From positions 1 through 52,303 of the forward strand of contig JAFGOB010000059.1 of NCBI GenBank assembly GCA_016926695.1: DNA of 52,303 nucleotides. Direction: 5' to 3'. Shown one piece after another: positions 8,908-16,328 of this stretch. Source of the stretch: Dehalococcoidales bacterium. GTDB lineage: Bacteria > Chloroflexota > Dehalococcoidia > Dehalococcoidales > UBA3254. The position numbers and the translations under genes were made by a program. Under the pieces are notes generated by a model, which ran no database searches, was not told the origin of the DNA, and saw nothing but the letters and a program-made list of their open reading frames with translations. How positions within the stretch are numbered: position 1 is the first letter of the stretch; every line of letters begins with the position of its first letter.

Positions 8908-9991
8908 AATAGAATCGCTGCCTGCCGTCATTCACGGAGGACCGGACTACGCGGAGCTGGAGTCGCTGGGACTCGCCGCCGACCGGGTGCTGGACTTCAG
9001 TGTCTGCTGCAACCCCTATCCGCCTCCGGCAGGCGTCCGCCGGAGTCTGCGGAAAGTCAGCATCGACCGCTATCCCGATTCATCCGCCTCCGGATTTGTC
9101 CGCAAGCTGGCACAGTTATTGGGTACATCTTCCCGGGAAATCCTGGCAGGCAGCGGCAGCACCGAGCTTATCCGGCTTGTCGCCCTGACCTATTTGAGCC
9201 CGGGAGACAGGGTGCTGGTCCTTAAACCGACCTACGGCGAATATGAGCTGGCCTGTCGCATCGCCGGAGCCCGTATTGTTGAGCACTTTTGGAATAGCGG
9301 GAAGGATCGCTCCTCCCCGGTCGATGAGTTGATACAGGAGATAAATCGTCATTATCCCAGGATAGTCTTTATCTGCAATCCCAATAATCCCACCGGACTG
9401 TACCTGGACAGGACCCGGATCGGGACTGTTCTGAAGGCCTGTAAAGGCAGTCTGCTGGTGCTGGATGAAGCCTATGTCAGCTTTGCGGAAGAGCAATGGT
9501 CTTCACTTGACCTGGTCAATCAGGGCCATGTTATAATACTGCGCTCTATGACCAAGGACTATGCCCTGGCCGGCCTGCGCCTGGGATACCTCCTGGCCTC
9601 CGAAGAGATCGTCCGCAGCCTGCGCCGCGTCTGCCCGCCCTGGAATGTCAACGCCGCCGCCCAGCAGGCCGGGCTGGCTGCACTGGATGACAGCGGCTAC
9701 CTGGAGCGCTCCCGGCAAAAGATCCTGCGCTCAAAGCGCTATCTGATAAGCAAGATGTCGAAATTGGGATTCAGCACGGAACCTTCGCAGGCCAACTTCT
9801 TCCTGGTAAAGACGGGCTGCGGGCGGCAGTTCCGGTCAGCACTGCTAAGGCAGGGCATCCTGGTGCGGGACTGCGCCTCCTTCGGGCTGCCAGAACATGT
9901 ACGCATCGCTCCACGGACAATGGCCGAATGTAAAAGGTTCATTAATGCTGTGAGTACAATAACGATGAAAAATATTGAAAAACCGGCATGA
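8885..9991 (+). CDS. cobD: L-threonine-O-3-phosphate decarboxylase (CobD), PLP-dependent
   Basis: A 368-residue class I/II aminotransferase-fold protein. The PLP-lysine motif is 'SMTKDYALAGLRLGY' (about 220-234), with 'FICNPNNPTGLYL' (NPNNPTG) and 'VLDEAYVSF' upstream. The 'HGG' near the N-terminus and the position between cbiB and cobT favour CobD, which makes (R)-1-aminopropan-2-ol phosphate, over histidinol-phosphate aminotransferase. The two are hard to separate by sequence alone. It starts with TTG (8885 or 8888) after GGAGG at 8871-8875, overlapping cbiB by about 20 bases. Confidence 0.85.
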   Translation: MLLEPRPEIESLPAVIHGGPDYAELESLGLAADRVLDFSVCCNPYPPPAGVRRSLRKVSIDRYPDSSASGFVRKLAQLLGTSSREILAGSGSTELIRLVALTYLSPGDRVLVLKPTYGEYELACRIAGARIVEHFWNSGKDRSSPVDELIQEINRHYPRIVFICNPNNPTGLYLDRTRIGTVLKACKGSLLVLDEAYVSFAEEQWSSLDLVNQGHVIILRSMTKDYALAGLRLGYLLASEEIVRSLRRVCPPWNVNAAAQQAGLAALDDSGYLERSRQKILRSKRYLISKMSKLGFSTEPSQANFFLVKTGCGRQFRSALLRQGILVRDCASFGLPEHVRIAPRTMAECKRFINAVSTITMKNIEKPA

Positions 9992-10019
9992 ATAGAATAA
10001 ATTTTTATAAGGAGCTGAC

Positions 10020-11081
10020 GTGTCGACGCTGATAGATAACACGATTCAAAAAATTCAACCCCTGGATAGAAACGCCATGAACCTGGCTAAAACCAGGCAG
10101 GACAGCCTGACAAAACCCACCGGCTGCCTGGGCCGCCTTGAGGAGCTTTCCATCCAACTGGCCGGCATCAAGGGCGTGGAACGTCCACAGGTCAAGCGGA
10201 AAGCGGTCATTGTCATGGTAGCCGACCACGGCGTGGTGACTGAAGGCACCAGCGCTTATCCCCAGGAGGTCACGGCCCAGATGGTGCTTAACTTCGTTAA
10301 CGGAGGGGCTGCCATCAATGTCATTTCCCGCCAGATCGGGGCCAGGGTGATCGTGGTCGATGCCGGTGTAGCCGCCGATATATCTTCCTATCAGGGCATT
10401 CTCCACAGGAAAATCGCACCAGGCACACAGAACATGTGCCAAACGGCGGCCATGACGCCCGAGCAGGCTGCCCGGTCCATCGAGACCGGCATCGAGACCG
10501 TCACGGCTGAAATCGAACGGGGACTGGATATTGTCGCCACGGGAGATATGGGAATTGGCAATACCACCGCCAGCGCTGCGGTCTGTGCGGTCATAACACG
10601 CAAACATCCGGCTGAGGTGACCGGCCGGGGTACCGGACTGGACGACAAGGGCCTTCAGAAAAAGATCGCTATAATCGATAAAGCTCTTGCGCTGAATAAA
10701 CCTAAAGCCTCCGATGCCCTGGGCGTCCTGGCCAAAGTGGGCGGGTTCGAAATCGGCGGTCTGGCGGGCGTTATCCTGGGAGCGGCTGCCCGCAGGGTGC
10801 CGGTGGTGATTGACGGGTTTATCTCCGGGGCGGCGGCCCTGATAGCTGCCGGACTCTGTCCGCAGGCTAAAGACTACATGGTCGCCGGACACCTTTCGGT
10901 CGAACCGGGACATAAAATCCTGCTTGACTACCTGGGACTGAAACCCCTGCTTTCCCTCGATATGAGGCTGGGAGAAGGGACCGGTGCAGCCCTCGGAATG
11001 GAGCTGGCGGAAACATCCTGCCGTATCCTTTCCGAGATGGCCACCTTTGAAGAAGCAGGCGTGTCCAATAAAGGAGGGTAA
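10020..11081 (+). CDS. cobT: Nicotinate-nucleotide:dimethylbenzimidazole phosphoribosyltransferase
   Basis: A 353-residue protein, the normal CobT length. It shows 'RLEELSIQLAGI', 'KAVIVMVADHGVVTEG', 'TGDMGIGNTTASAA' and the C-terminal 'LRLGEGTGAALGMELA'-type motif (here DMRLGEGTGAAL), which carries the catalytic Glu region. It activates the lower-ligand base to its alpha-ribotide. In corrinoid-scavenging anaerobes this enzyme decides which benzimidazole is built into the cobamide. GTG start at 10020 is preceded by AAGGAG. The gene follows cobD by 28 bases. Confidence 0.95.
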   Translation: MSTLIDNTIQKIQPLDRNAMNLAKTRQDSLTKPTGCLGRLEELSIQLAGIKGVERPQVKRKAVIVMVADHGVVTEGTSAYPQEVTAQMVLNFVNGGAAINVISRQIGARVIVVDAGVAADISSYQGILHRKIAPGTQNMCQTAAMTPEQAARSIETGIETVTAEIERGLDIVATGDMGIGNTTASAAVCAVITRKHPAEVTGRGTGLDDKGLQKKIAIIDKALALNKPKASDALGVLAKVGGFEIGGLAGVILGAAARRVPVVIDGFISGAAALIAAGLCPQAKDYMVAGHLSVEPGHKILLDYLGLKPLLSLDMRLGEGTGAALGMELAETSCRILSEMATFEEAGVSNKGG

Positions 11082-11084
11082 TAC

Positions 11085-11831
11085 TTGGGGCTGCTGGCGG
11101 CATTGCAGTTTCTGACCATTCTACCGATAAAACGCAGTTTTACGGTTGCCCAGATCGGGCAGGCCGCGGTCTTTTTCCCGCTGGTCGGCATAATTATCGG
11201 CGCTATCCTGGTGGGGCTGAATTACGTTCTCAGCCTGATACTGCCCCAGAGTATCGTCAACGTCCTGCTGGTAGCGGCTCTGGCGGTTGTCACCGGCGGG
11301 CTTCACCTGGACGGGCTGGCTGATACCCTGGACGGCGTCGGCGGCCAGCATACCGTGCAGGAGCGGCTGGAGATTATGAAGGACAGCCGTATCGGAGGTT
11401 TCGGGGCCGTGGGGATCGCCGTGGTGCTGCTGGTGCAGTTTGTAACACTGAACAACATCCCCTCAGATATGAAAATGTATGTCCTGCTCCTGACTCCCAC
11501 CCTGAGCCGCTGGGCCATGGTCAACGCCATCTATGTCTACCCCTACGCCAGGCCCTCCGGGATGGGCAGGGTCCTTAAAAAAGGGTTGATGGGCCTGCAC
11601 TACGCCCTGGATGCCGTCTTCGCCCTGATGGTATCCGTGGCATTATTCAGACTGGGCGGACTGGTCATTATGGCCGTTGCCTGGCTGTCCGCCGACCTGA
11701 CTGCCCTGTTCCTGAAAAGTAAATTGAAGGGGCTGACGGGGGACGCCTACGGGGCCATCAATGAGATGGTTACCCTGGCTGTCCTGATCGTAATCAATAT
11801 TCTGGCATTTAAACACTGGCTGATCGCCTGA
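11085..11831 (+). CDS. cobS: Adenosylcobinamide-GDP ribazoletransferase (cobalamin synthase)
   Basis: A 248-residue membrane protein. It has the N-terminal 'LLAALQFLTILPI' and the acidic Mg-binding motif 'GGLHLDGLADTLDGVGG' (about 69-85), which marks CobS. A further 'MKDSRIGGFGAVGI' block follows. It joins alpha-ribazole phosphate to adenosylcobinamide-GDP. It starts with TTG at 11085, three bases after the cobT stop, with AAAGGAGG just upstream inside the cobT end. Confidence 0.94.
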   Translation: MGLLAALQFLTILPIKRSFTVAQIGQAAVFFPLVGIIIGAILVGLNYVLSLILPQSIVNVLLVAALAVVTGGLHLDGLADTLDGVGGQHTVQERLEIMKDSRIGGFGAVGIAVVLLVQFVTLNNIPSDMKMYVLLLTPTLSRWAMVNAIYVYPYARPSGMGRVLKKGLMGLHYALDAVFALMVSVALFRLGGLVIMAVAWLSADLTALFLKSKLKGLTGDAYGAINEMVTLAVLIVINILAFKHWLIA

Positions 11832-11840
11832 GGAGGTACA

Positions 11841-12461
11841 TTGAGCAGACTGCTGCTGGTAAGACACGGGGAGACCGAAATGAACAGCGCACTGCGCTAT
11901 TGGGGCAGAACGGATGTCAATCTGGGACCTGCCGGATTGCAGCAGGCGCAATGCCTGGCACAGCGGCTTGAAAGCTGCAAGATCGGTTGCATATATTCCA
12001 GCAGTATGAAAAGGGCCATGCTCACAGCCCGGACTATCTCCGGGCCGCACAGCCTGGAGGTGACCGGCTGTGATGAGCTCAGGGAGATCGATTTCGGAGA
12101 TATCGAAGGGCTGGACTACAGCCAGGTAAAGTCCCGGTTCCCGCATGTCGCCCGCATGTGGGCCGGGTGCGACCCGGAACTGGCCTATCCCGGCGGCGAG
12201 AGCCTGGAGCATCTGGACGGGCGTATCTGCGGGTTCATGCAGAAGCTGGCGGCCCACGCACCTGATGAGACCGTCCTCATCGTCGCACATGCCGCGGTAC
12301 TGCGCAGCCTGATCTGCCTGCTTATGGAAATGGAATCCGGCTTCCGCTGGAAAATCCGCCTGGACCTGGCCTCGCTGAGCATCGTCGATACCTATCCCGG
12401 GACCGCCATCCTCAGCCTTTTGAACGATACCTCGCATTTATCCCCTCCCGTCCCTCCTTAG
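11841..12461 (+). CDS. cobC: Alpha-ribazole phosphatase-type histidine phosphatase
   Basis: A 206-residue phosphoglycerate-mutase-fold phosphatase with the catalytic 'LLVRHGETEMN' (His at about residue 9), 'SSSMKRAMLTA', 'LREIDFGDIEG' and the second His in 'VLIVAHAAVLR'. Between cobS and the later cob genes it should dephosphorylate adenosylcobalamin 5'-phosphate or alpha-ribazole phosphate. The TTG start follows AGGAGG by five bases, nine bases after cobS. Isolated histidine phosphatases are promiscuous, so the role rests mainly on context. Confidence 0.85.
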   Translation: MSRLLLVRHGETEMNSALRYWGRTDVNLGPAGLQQAQCLAQRLESCKIGCIYSSSMKRAMLTARTISGPHSLEVTGCDELREIDFGDIEGLDYSQVKSRFPHVARMWAGCDPELAYPGGESLEHLDGRICGFMQKLAAHAPDETVLIVAHAAVLRSLICLLMEMESGFRWKIRLDLASLSIVDTYPGTAILSLLNDTSHLSPPVPP

Positions 12462-12527
12462 TTGAAGGGAAAGGTCAGCCCTTCCTCCACCATCCCTTCT
12501 CCCATACCTTTAAAATAGAATAGCGGT

Positions 12528-12580
12528 CTTCTCCGGAGGAGAAGCACCCTCTGGGTGCTGGAGAAGGTCAGGATGAGGGT
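12528..12580. repeat. Dispersed hairpin repeat B, copy 1
   Basis: A perfect hairpin CTTCTCC-GGA-GGAGAAG (12528-12544) is followed by a second small stem (CACCC-TCT-GGGTG, 12545-12557) and the tail GGATGAGGGTG (12571-12581). The same hairpin-plus-tail layout recurs at 14048-14084 and 45957-46000. The gap 12462-12706 between cobC and the DUF71 gene also holds a separate inverted repeat GTCGCCG/CGGCGAC (12626-12632 and 12681-12687). Confidence 0.6.
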
Positions 12581-12706
12581 GAAAAAAAAGCGTTACAGAA
12601 AACTTGAGTTACAAATAAATGAAAAGTCGCCGTCCTCTCTGATATTGCCCGGGCTTAAACCCACAGCCAGCCAGAAAAACCGGCGACGGGAAAGGAATAA
12701 AACACT

Positions 12707-13393
12707 ATGGAAAAGGCCTTTATATCATGGAGCGGAGGAAAGGACTGCTGCCAGGCCGCCTACCTGGCCAAAAAGCAGGGATTTGATATCAGGTACCTCC
12801 TGAATATGGTTACCAATGACGGGCGGCGCTCATGCAGCCACGGTCTGGCTTCCGAATGGATCAGGTTCCAGTCCCAGGCCATGGGCATTCCCGTACTCCA
12901 GAAATTCACCGCCGGGGATAATTATGAATCCGTCTTCACCGGATCGCTGGTCCGGCTGAGGGAGGAGGGGATCACAACCGGCATTTTCGGGGATATCGAC
13001 TTTAATGCCCACCGCGAATGGATCGAAAGGGTCTGCGGCAATGCCGGCGTCAAACCCGTTTTACCCTTATGGCAGTGCAAGCATGAACAGGTAGCCCGCG
13101 ATTTCATCAACGCCGGATTCGAGGCGGTGGTGGTCGCCACGCGCTCGGACCTGCTGGGGAAAGAATGGCTGGGCAGAAGATTCGATGAGGCCTTGTTGAA
13201 AGACCTCGCCGGTTTTAACAGCTCTATCTCAGTCTGCGGTGAGGCCGGTGAGTTCCACACCCTGGTACTGGACGGACCGCTTTTTATCAGGCGTATGAAT
13301 ATCGCGGAAGCAGGCCAGGAAAAGCGGAATGACCACTGGTTCCTGGACATCAAAAAGATCGAACTGGCGGAAAAGGAGAAACGTGAGGACTAA
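12707..13393 (+). CDS. DUF71/COG2102 PP-loop ATP-binding protein in the cobamide operon
   Basis: A 228-residue member of the diphthine-ammonia-ligase-like family. The PP-loop reads 'SWSGGKDCC' (the usual Ser after SGGKD is Cys). Later blocks 'GIFGDIDFNAHREW', 'VKPVLPLWQ' and 'CGEAGEFHTLVLDGP' are family hallmarks. Eukaryotic and archaeal relatives amidate diphthine, a modification absent from bacteria, so a different role is required. I recall comparative-genomics work proposing a B12-linked branch of DUF71; the position here, between cobC and cobU and overlapping cobU by 11 bases, fits that. It probably performs an ATP-dependent amidation or related step in cobamide salvage. ATG at 12707; 'GGGAAAGGAAT' upstream. 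Confidence 0.85.
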   Translation: MEKAFISWSGGKDCCQAAYLAKKQGFDIRYLLNMVTNDGRRSCSHGLASEWIRFQSQAMGIPVLQKFTAGDNYESVFTGSLVRLREEGITTGIFGDIDFNAHREWIERVCGNAGVKPVLPLWQCKHEQVARDFINAGFEAVVVATRSDLLGKEWLGRRFDEALLKDLAGFNSSISVCGEAGEFHTLVLDGPLFIRRMNIAEAGQEKRNDHWFLDIKKIELAEKEKRED

Positions 13394-13946
13394 CAGGGTT
13401 GTTCTTTTGCTCGGCGGCGCCCGCAGCGGTAAAAGCAACTACGCCCAGGAGCTGGCCTGGCAGTCCGGGGGGAAAGTGCTTTTCGTGGCCACGGCTGAAG
13501 CCGGGAATGAAGAAATGCGGCTGCGCATTGAAAAGCATAAACAGAACCGTCCCGCCGGCTGGCGCACGCTGGAAGCCACCGGCCGCATCGGCAGCCGCAT
13601 AGAGAATGAGATCGGGGACGCACAGACCGTGATCATCGACTGCATCACACTGCTGGTCAGCAACGTTTTCTGCCGCTACGATGAGAAGCAGTTCGAAGAA
13701 ATGAGCGATGCGCTGCTGGAGCAGGAGGTGATGGATGAAATCAACCGGCTCTGTAATTGTCTCAATACGGTAAGCGCGGATTTTATCATCGTCAGCAACG
13801 AGGTTGGGCTGGGGATAGTGCCCGAGAACCGCATGGGCCGCCTCTACCGCGATATCCTGGGACGCGCCAACCAGGTCCTGGCCTCAAGCGCCCGCGAGGT
13901 CTATTTTATGGCGGCCGGGATCCCCATGAAGCTCAAACCCCAGTGA
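13383..13946 (+). CDS. cobU: Adenosylcobinamide kinase / guanylyltransferase
   Basis: A 187-residue CobU/CobP protein with P-loop 'LLLGGARSGKSNYAQ' at the N-terminus, 'VLFVATAEAGNEEM', 'IDCITLLVSN' and 'VSNEVGLGIVPENRMGRLYRD'. It phosphorylates adenosylcobinamide and transfers GMP from GTP, giving the CobS substrate. I chose GTG 13383 because it follows AAAGGAGAAAC and begins just before the P-loop strand; an upstream ATG at 13329 would add 18 unrelated residues. It closes the riboswitch operon. Confidence 0.93.
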   Translation: MRTNRVVLLLGGARSGKSNYAQELAWQSGGKVLFVATAEAGNEEMRLRIEKHKQNRPAGWRTLEATGRIGSRIENEIGDAQTVIIDCITLLVSNVFCRYDEKQFEEMSDALLEQEVMDEINRLCNCLNTVSADFIIVSNEVGLGIVPENRMGRLYRDILGRANQVLASSAREVYFMAAGIPMKLKPQ

Positions 13947-13974
13947 TCCACCTTTCTCAGGCCTCAACCAGCCT

Positions 13975-14084
13975 CTTCCTTTGAAAAAGGAAGACGGGAG
14001 AAGGATTTGGTTCAGGATATCCGCCGGTAATCGTCCCATTAAGCATTCTTCTCCCTTGAGGGGAGAAGTTAGATGAGGGTGCAG
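13975..14084. repeat. Hairpin plus dispersed repeat B, copy 2
   Basis: Two perfect stems lie between cobU and the convergent gene at 14090: CTTCCTTT-GAA-AAAGGAAG (13975-13993) and CTTCTCCC/GGGAGAAG with a five-base loop (14048-14068). The second is followed by TTAGATGAGGGTGCAG (14069-14084). This matches the hairpin-plus-tail repeat at 12528 and 45957. Either stem could also act as a bidirectional transcript end, though T-tracts are weak. Confidence 0.6.
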
Positions 14085-14089
14085 AATCC

Positions 14090-14527
14090 TTACCGTTTAA
14101 ACCGCAAATACCCCCGGTGGGTGGAATAGTGCTTCCAGCCGTCATAAAAGACTATCTCTTCCAGCTTTTCGTCCCACCGGTCCTGCGGAACCGCCCTGAT
14201 AATCCGTATTCTCTTTTCGAAGGCCTTCAGGGCTTTGTCGCGGGCTTCCTCCAGGCTTAAATCCCGGTCCTCTTCCAGCCAACTGGCGTTGATTTCCTCG
14301 TCCGTCCCTTCCAGCTCCGTCAGGCTGCGTCCGCTGCAATAAGATTTTATATTGCTGTTGGAATGCTCGTTCCAGCGGGCCAGATGGGCATAGACATCCC
14401 GGCTGTCCCATTCGGGAGTCGCAGGGTCGTGCAGGCTTTCACCGGGATGGGCATCCAGAATCCCGCTCAGCAGTTCCCACTCCCGGCGGTCTTTTTTCAG
14501 CATCTCCTCCACTTCCAGCCTGTTCAT
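14090..14527 (-). CDS. ClbS/DfsB-like (DinB-superfamily) four-helix protein
   Basis: A 145-residue, mostly helical acidic protein. The pattern 'NRLEVEEMLKKDRREWELL', then 'WDSRDVYAHLARWNEHSN' and a late 'HYSTHRGYLRF' resembles the ClbS/DfsB (DUF1706) and DinB-like four-helix bundles. Their conserved histidines in the second and last helices bind metal or substrate in related enzymes. The molecular function here is not known. ATG at 14527 was chosen for the GGGAGGAG nine bases upstream; an in-frame ATG at 14617 would add 30 residues of different character. It is convergent with cobU. Confidence 0.7.
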   Translation of the reverse strand: MNRLEVEEMLKKDRREWELLSGILDAHPGESLHDPATPEWDSRDVYAHLARWNEHSNSNIKSYCSGRSLTELEGTDEEINASWLEEDRDLSLEEARDKALKAFEKRIRIIRAVPQDRWDEKLEEIVFYDGWKHYSTHRGYLRFKR

Positions 14528-14678
14528 CCCCAGTACTCCTCCCGGTTTCCTGTCAGCAACCTCAATAGTATAGTCATTTTCCTCCTCAGTCAACACAACC
14601 AACTTAATACCGAACAACGACAGGCCCGAAAAAAGGAGTACAGGTTCTTCGTAAATAATGGCAACGAGTTACGTCCGA

Positions 14679-14707
14679 ACAAACATCCCCATGTTCGTCC
14701 AATGGTA
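14679..14707 (+). repeat. Dispersed repeat A, copy 1
   Basis: ACAAACATCCCCATGTTCGT followed by CCAATGGTA. The core ACAT-CCCC-ATGT is an inverted repeat that extends to eight pairs with one mismatch. Three other copies, all in the same orientation, lie at 15374-15418, 18351-18395 and 20804-20836. This copy lies upstream of the toxin-antitoxin pair. Confidence 0.75.
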
Positions 14708-14732
14708 ATGGAGTTATCTTTGAGTGAGTTGC

Positions 14733-14771
14733 AAAAAGCCCCCGACTATTTAAGAAACCGGCAGCTTTTTT
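14733..14771. terminator. Terminator-like hairpin after repeat A copy 1
   Basis: AAAAAGCCCCCG (about 14734-14745) can pair imperfectly with CGGCAGCTTTTTT (about 14759-14771), and ends in a T-run on the plus strand and an A-run that gives a T-run on the minus. A similar AAAAAGCC-type hairpin follows repeat A copy 4 near 20870-20905. There is no complete gene directly upstream on the plus strand, so its source transcript is unclear. Confidence 0.4.
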
Positions 14772-14910
14772 ATTGAATATTATATCTCTCTCATTCTCCA
14801 ATTCGAGTTTTTAACACTAAATAAAAGAGATAGGCTTTTTATGTTATAATCATAACATCACAGGTACATCCCCGCATAGCATTTGGGAAAATATGGAAGG
14901 TGAAGCCAGG

Positions 14911-15117
14911 ATGAGTGCAGCAAAGCAGGAATTGAAGAAAGTTGTCGGAGAGCTTTCCGAAGATGAAAGCCGCATACTTCTGAAATTCGCCGAATGGCTT
15001 AAAGACCAGCCTGAAGAGCTAACCGAAAAAGAGCTTGCCATATTACGAAAAGGCGAAAAGCAGATCCATGACGGGGATTTCGTGTGGTGGAGAGACGTCA
15101 AGAGAACTGATGTTTAA
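14911..15117 (+). CDS. Putative antitoxin of a RelE/ParE-type pair
   Basis: A 68-residue acidic, helical protein (MSAAKQELKKVVGELSEDES...) without a recognisable DNA-binding motif. It overlaps the downstream RelE/ParE-like gene by eight bases (ATG of the toxin at 15110, TAA at 15115-15117), the usual toxin-antitoxin layout, and this is the main reason for the call. ATG at 14911 has GGAAGGTG about ten bases upstream; ATG at 14893 is an alternative adding six residues. The tail 'IHDGDFVWWRDVKRTDV' probably contacts the toxin. Confidence 0.6.
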   Translation: MSAAKQELKKVVGELSEDESRILLKFAEWLKDQPEELTEKELAILRKGEKQIHDGDFVWWRDVKRTDV

Positions 15118-15367
15118 AATAGCCCTTTCCAGGGAAGCCGTAAAATACTATAAGAAGGTAAGCGCATCTACAGCAGCAAGGTTGGACAGGTGCTTTACTA
15201 ACCTGGAGTTCGAACCTCTCAAAGGCTCCAATATCAAACCTCTTAAAGGAATACCCGGGAAATACAGGTACAGAATCGGAAACCTCAGGGTGGTATATGA
15301 AATTGATTATGCCGGTAATACCGTTTACGTACTAGCCGTTCTGCCCCGCGGACAGGCTTATCGCTAA
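15110..15367 (+). CDS. Type II toxin, RelE/ParE superfamily
   Basis: An 85-residue basic protein. 'MFKIALSREAVKYYKKV' at the start, 'FEPLKGSNIKPLKGIPGKYR' in the middle and 'YRIGNLRVVYEIDYAGNTVYV' near the end are the standard RelE/ParE fold blocks. The final 'VLPRGQAYR' replaces the more common 'GHRKDVYR'. It is probably a ribosome-dependent mRNA endonuclease, or a gyrase inhibitor if ParE-like; sequence alone does not decide. The ATG at 15110 overlaps the antitoxin stop; an in-frame ATG at 15035 lies inside the antitoxin gene and adds an unrelated leader. Confidence 0.85.
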   Translation: MFKIALSREAVKYYKKVSASTAARLDRCFTNLEFEPLKGSNIKPLKGIPGKYRYRIGNLRVVYEIDYAGNTVYVLAVLPRGQAYR

Positions 15368-15373
15368 GCTGTC

Positions 15374-15418
15374 ATATACGCATGAAATGACAAACATCCC
15401 CATGTTCGTCAAGTGGTA
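15374..15418 (+). repeat. Dispersed repeat A, copy 2
   Basis: A 45-base unit starting seven bases after the toxin stop. It matches the copy at 18351-18395 at 40 of 45 positions by my alignment, including GCATG, CAAAC and CCCCATGTTCGTCAAGTGGT. The rest of the gap to 15629 has no other recognisable element. Confidence 0.8.
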
Positions 15419-15629
15419 GCTCCATTCTTGCGGATGCTTGTCGTTGAAAAGAGACTCAAACAGTCCCATAACGACCCGAGCAAATGAAACCTTCGCGATT
15501 GTGCTTCCACCTGCCCCTCTCTTTGGCTGGGGGAGGCAGAACGAAGATTTTTAAACCCTGATTCGGACAAGTGTGGGTATAAATAGTAACTTTTACGGAA
15601 GGGTACGATTTTTTATACAGGCGGATGCC

Positions 15630-16004
15630 ATGAAAATATTCAGATTTATCCTGATGATGATTTCTCTGGCGGTTGTTGGTGTTGTCTTTGCTACAGCCGG
15701 AGCACTGATAGGGGGAAAAATAATTGGACCAAACGACATGGAATTTGGGGGACTCGGCCTGGCCATAGGCGGCGCCCTGGTTGGTTATCTCCTGGGAATC
15801 ATAGCCGGTCTGCTGCTTGTAAAAGCGCTTTTTCGCCGGAAAGGTTCAGTGCTGTTGGGAATACTTGGCGCCGTTATCGGGACTATAGCTACGGTGTTTC
15901 TGGCCGGACCTTTGAATCTGAATTCCAACATCAATCTCCTGATCGGGTTTTACATGCTGCTTGTCACCGGCTTATCCGCAGGAGCACTGTCTCTAAAGAG
16001 ATAA
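15630..16004 (+). CDS. Small four-helix membrane protein of unknown function
   Basis: A 124-residue hydrophobic protein with about four predicted membrane segments: 'ILMMISLAVVGVVFATAGAL', 'LGLAIGGALVGYLLGIIAGL', 'LLGILGAVIGTIATVFLAG' and 'LLIGFYMLLVTGLSAGAL'. It is Gly-rich, with 'GLGLAIGGALVGY' resembling helix-packing glycine motifs. I do not recognise a family. ATG 15630 is preferred since the membrane segment begins right after MKIFRF; a GTG at 15573 would add 19 residues. It stands alone between repeat A copy 2 and the SPFH gene. Confidence 0.65.
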   Translation: MKIFRFILMMISLAVVGVVFATAGALIGGKIIGPNDMEFGGLGLAIGGALVGYLLGIIAGLLLVKALFRRKGSVLLGILGAVIGTIATVFLAGPLNLNSNINLLIGFYMLLVTGLSAGALSLKR

Positions 16005-16127
16005 TATATTTTTATTCGCTGGTAGAGTGGTGCCGGTGTTTGTTCACAGGTAAATACTCCTTCATTCGCAACAATATTCAGTCTAATGTCATATTTATCC
16101 CTTAAATTTCAATACTTAAGTCGATAT

Positions 16128-16200
16128 GTTAACGTTTTGTTAACCCTGTATGCAAAGCACAATTCGCGATCTTGACTTAAACCTGCTACTCGATTAAAGT
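16128..16200 (+). promoter_or_regulatory. Promoter and palindromic site of the SPFH gene
   Basis: TTGACT (16172-16177) and TAAAGT (16195-16200) are spaced by 17 bases, a good sigma-70-type promoter. Just upstream is GTTAACGTTTTGTTAAC (16128-16144), two palindromic GTTAAC half-sites in tandem, a plausible regulator site. The 324-base gap 16005-16328 holds nothing else that I recognise. Confidence 0.6.
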
Positions 16201-16328
16201 AATAGTAAATTTATGTATTTTAGAGAAAAATCGAAGGAAATAAAATTCATTATTCCGGTCCGGACTTAGCAATCAGTTGGAATAGGGACAATTTGATATT
16301 GAAATAAACTAAAAAAGGGAGGTGAAAC

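Noticed and set aside
10005..10913. A 302-codon minus-strand open frame antisense to cobT
   Set aside because: cobT motifs are unmistakable on the plus strand. The antisense product is low in hydrophobic structure and has no family.
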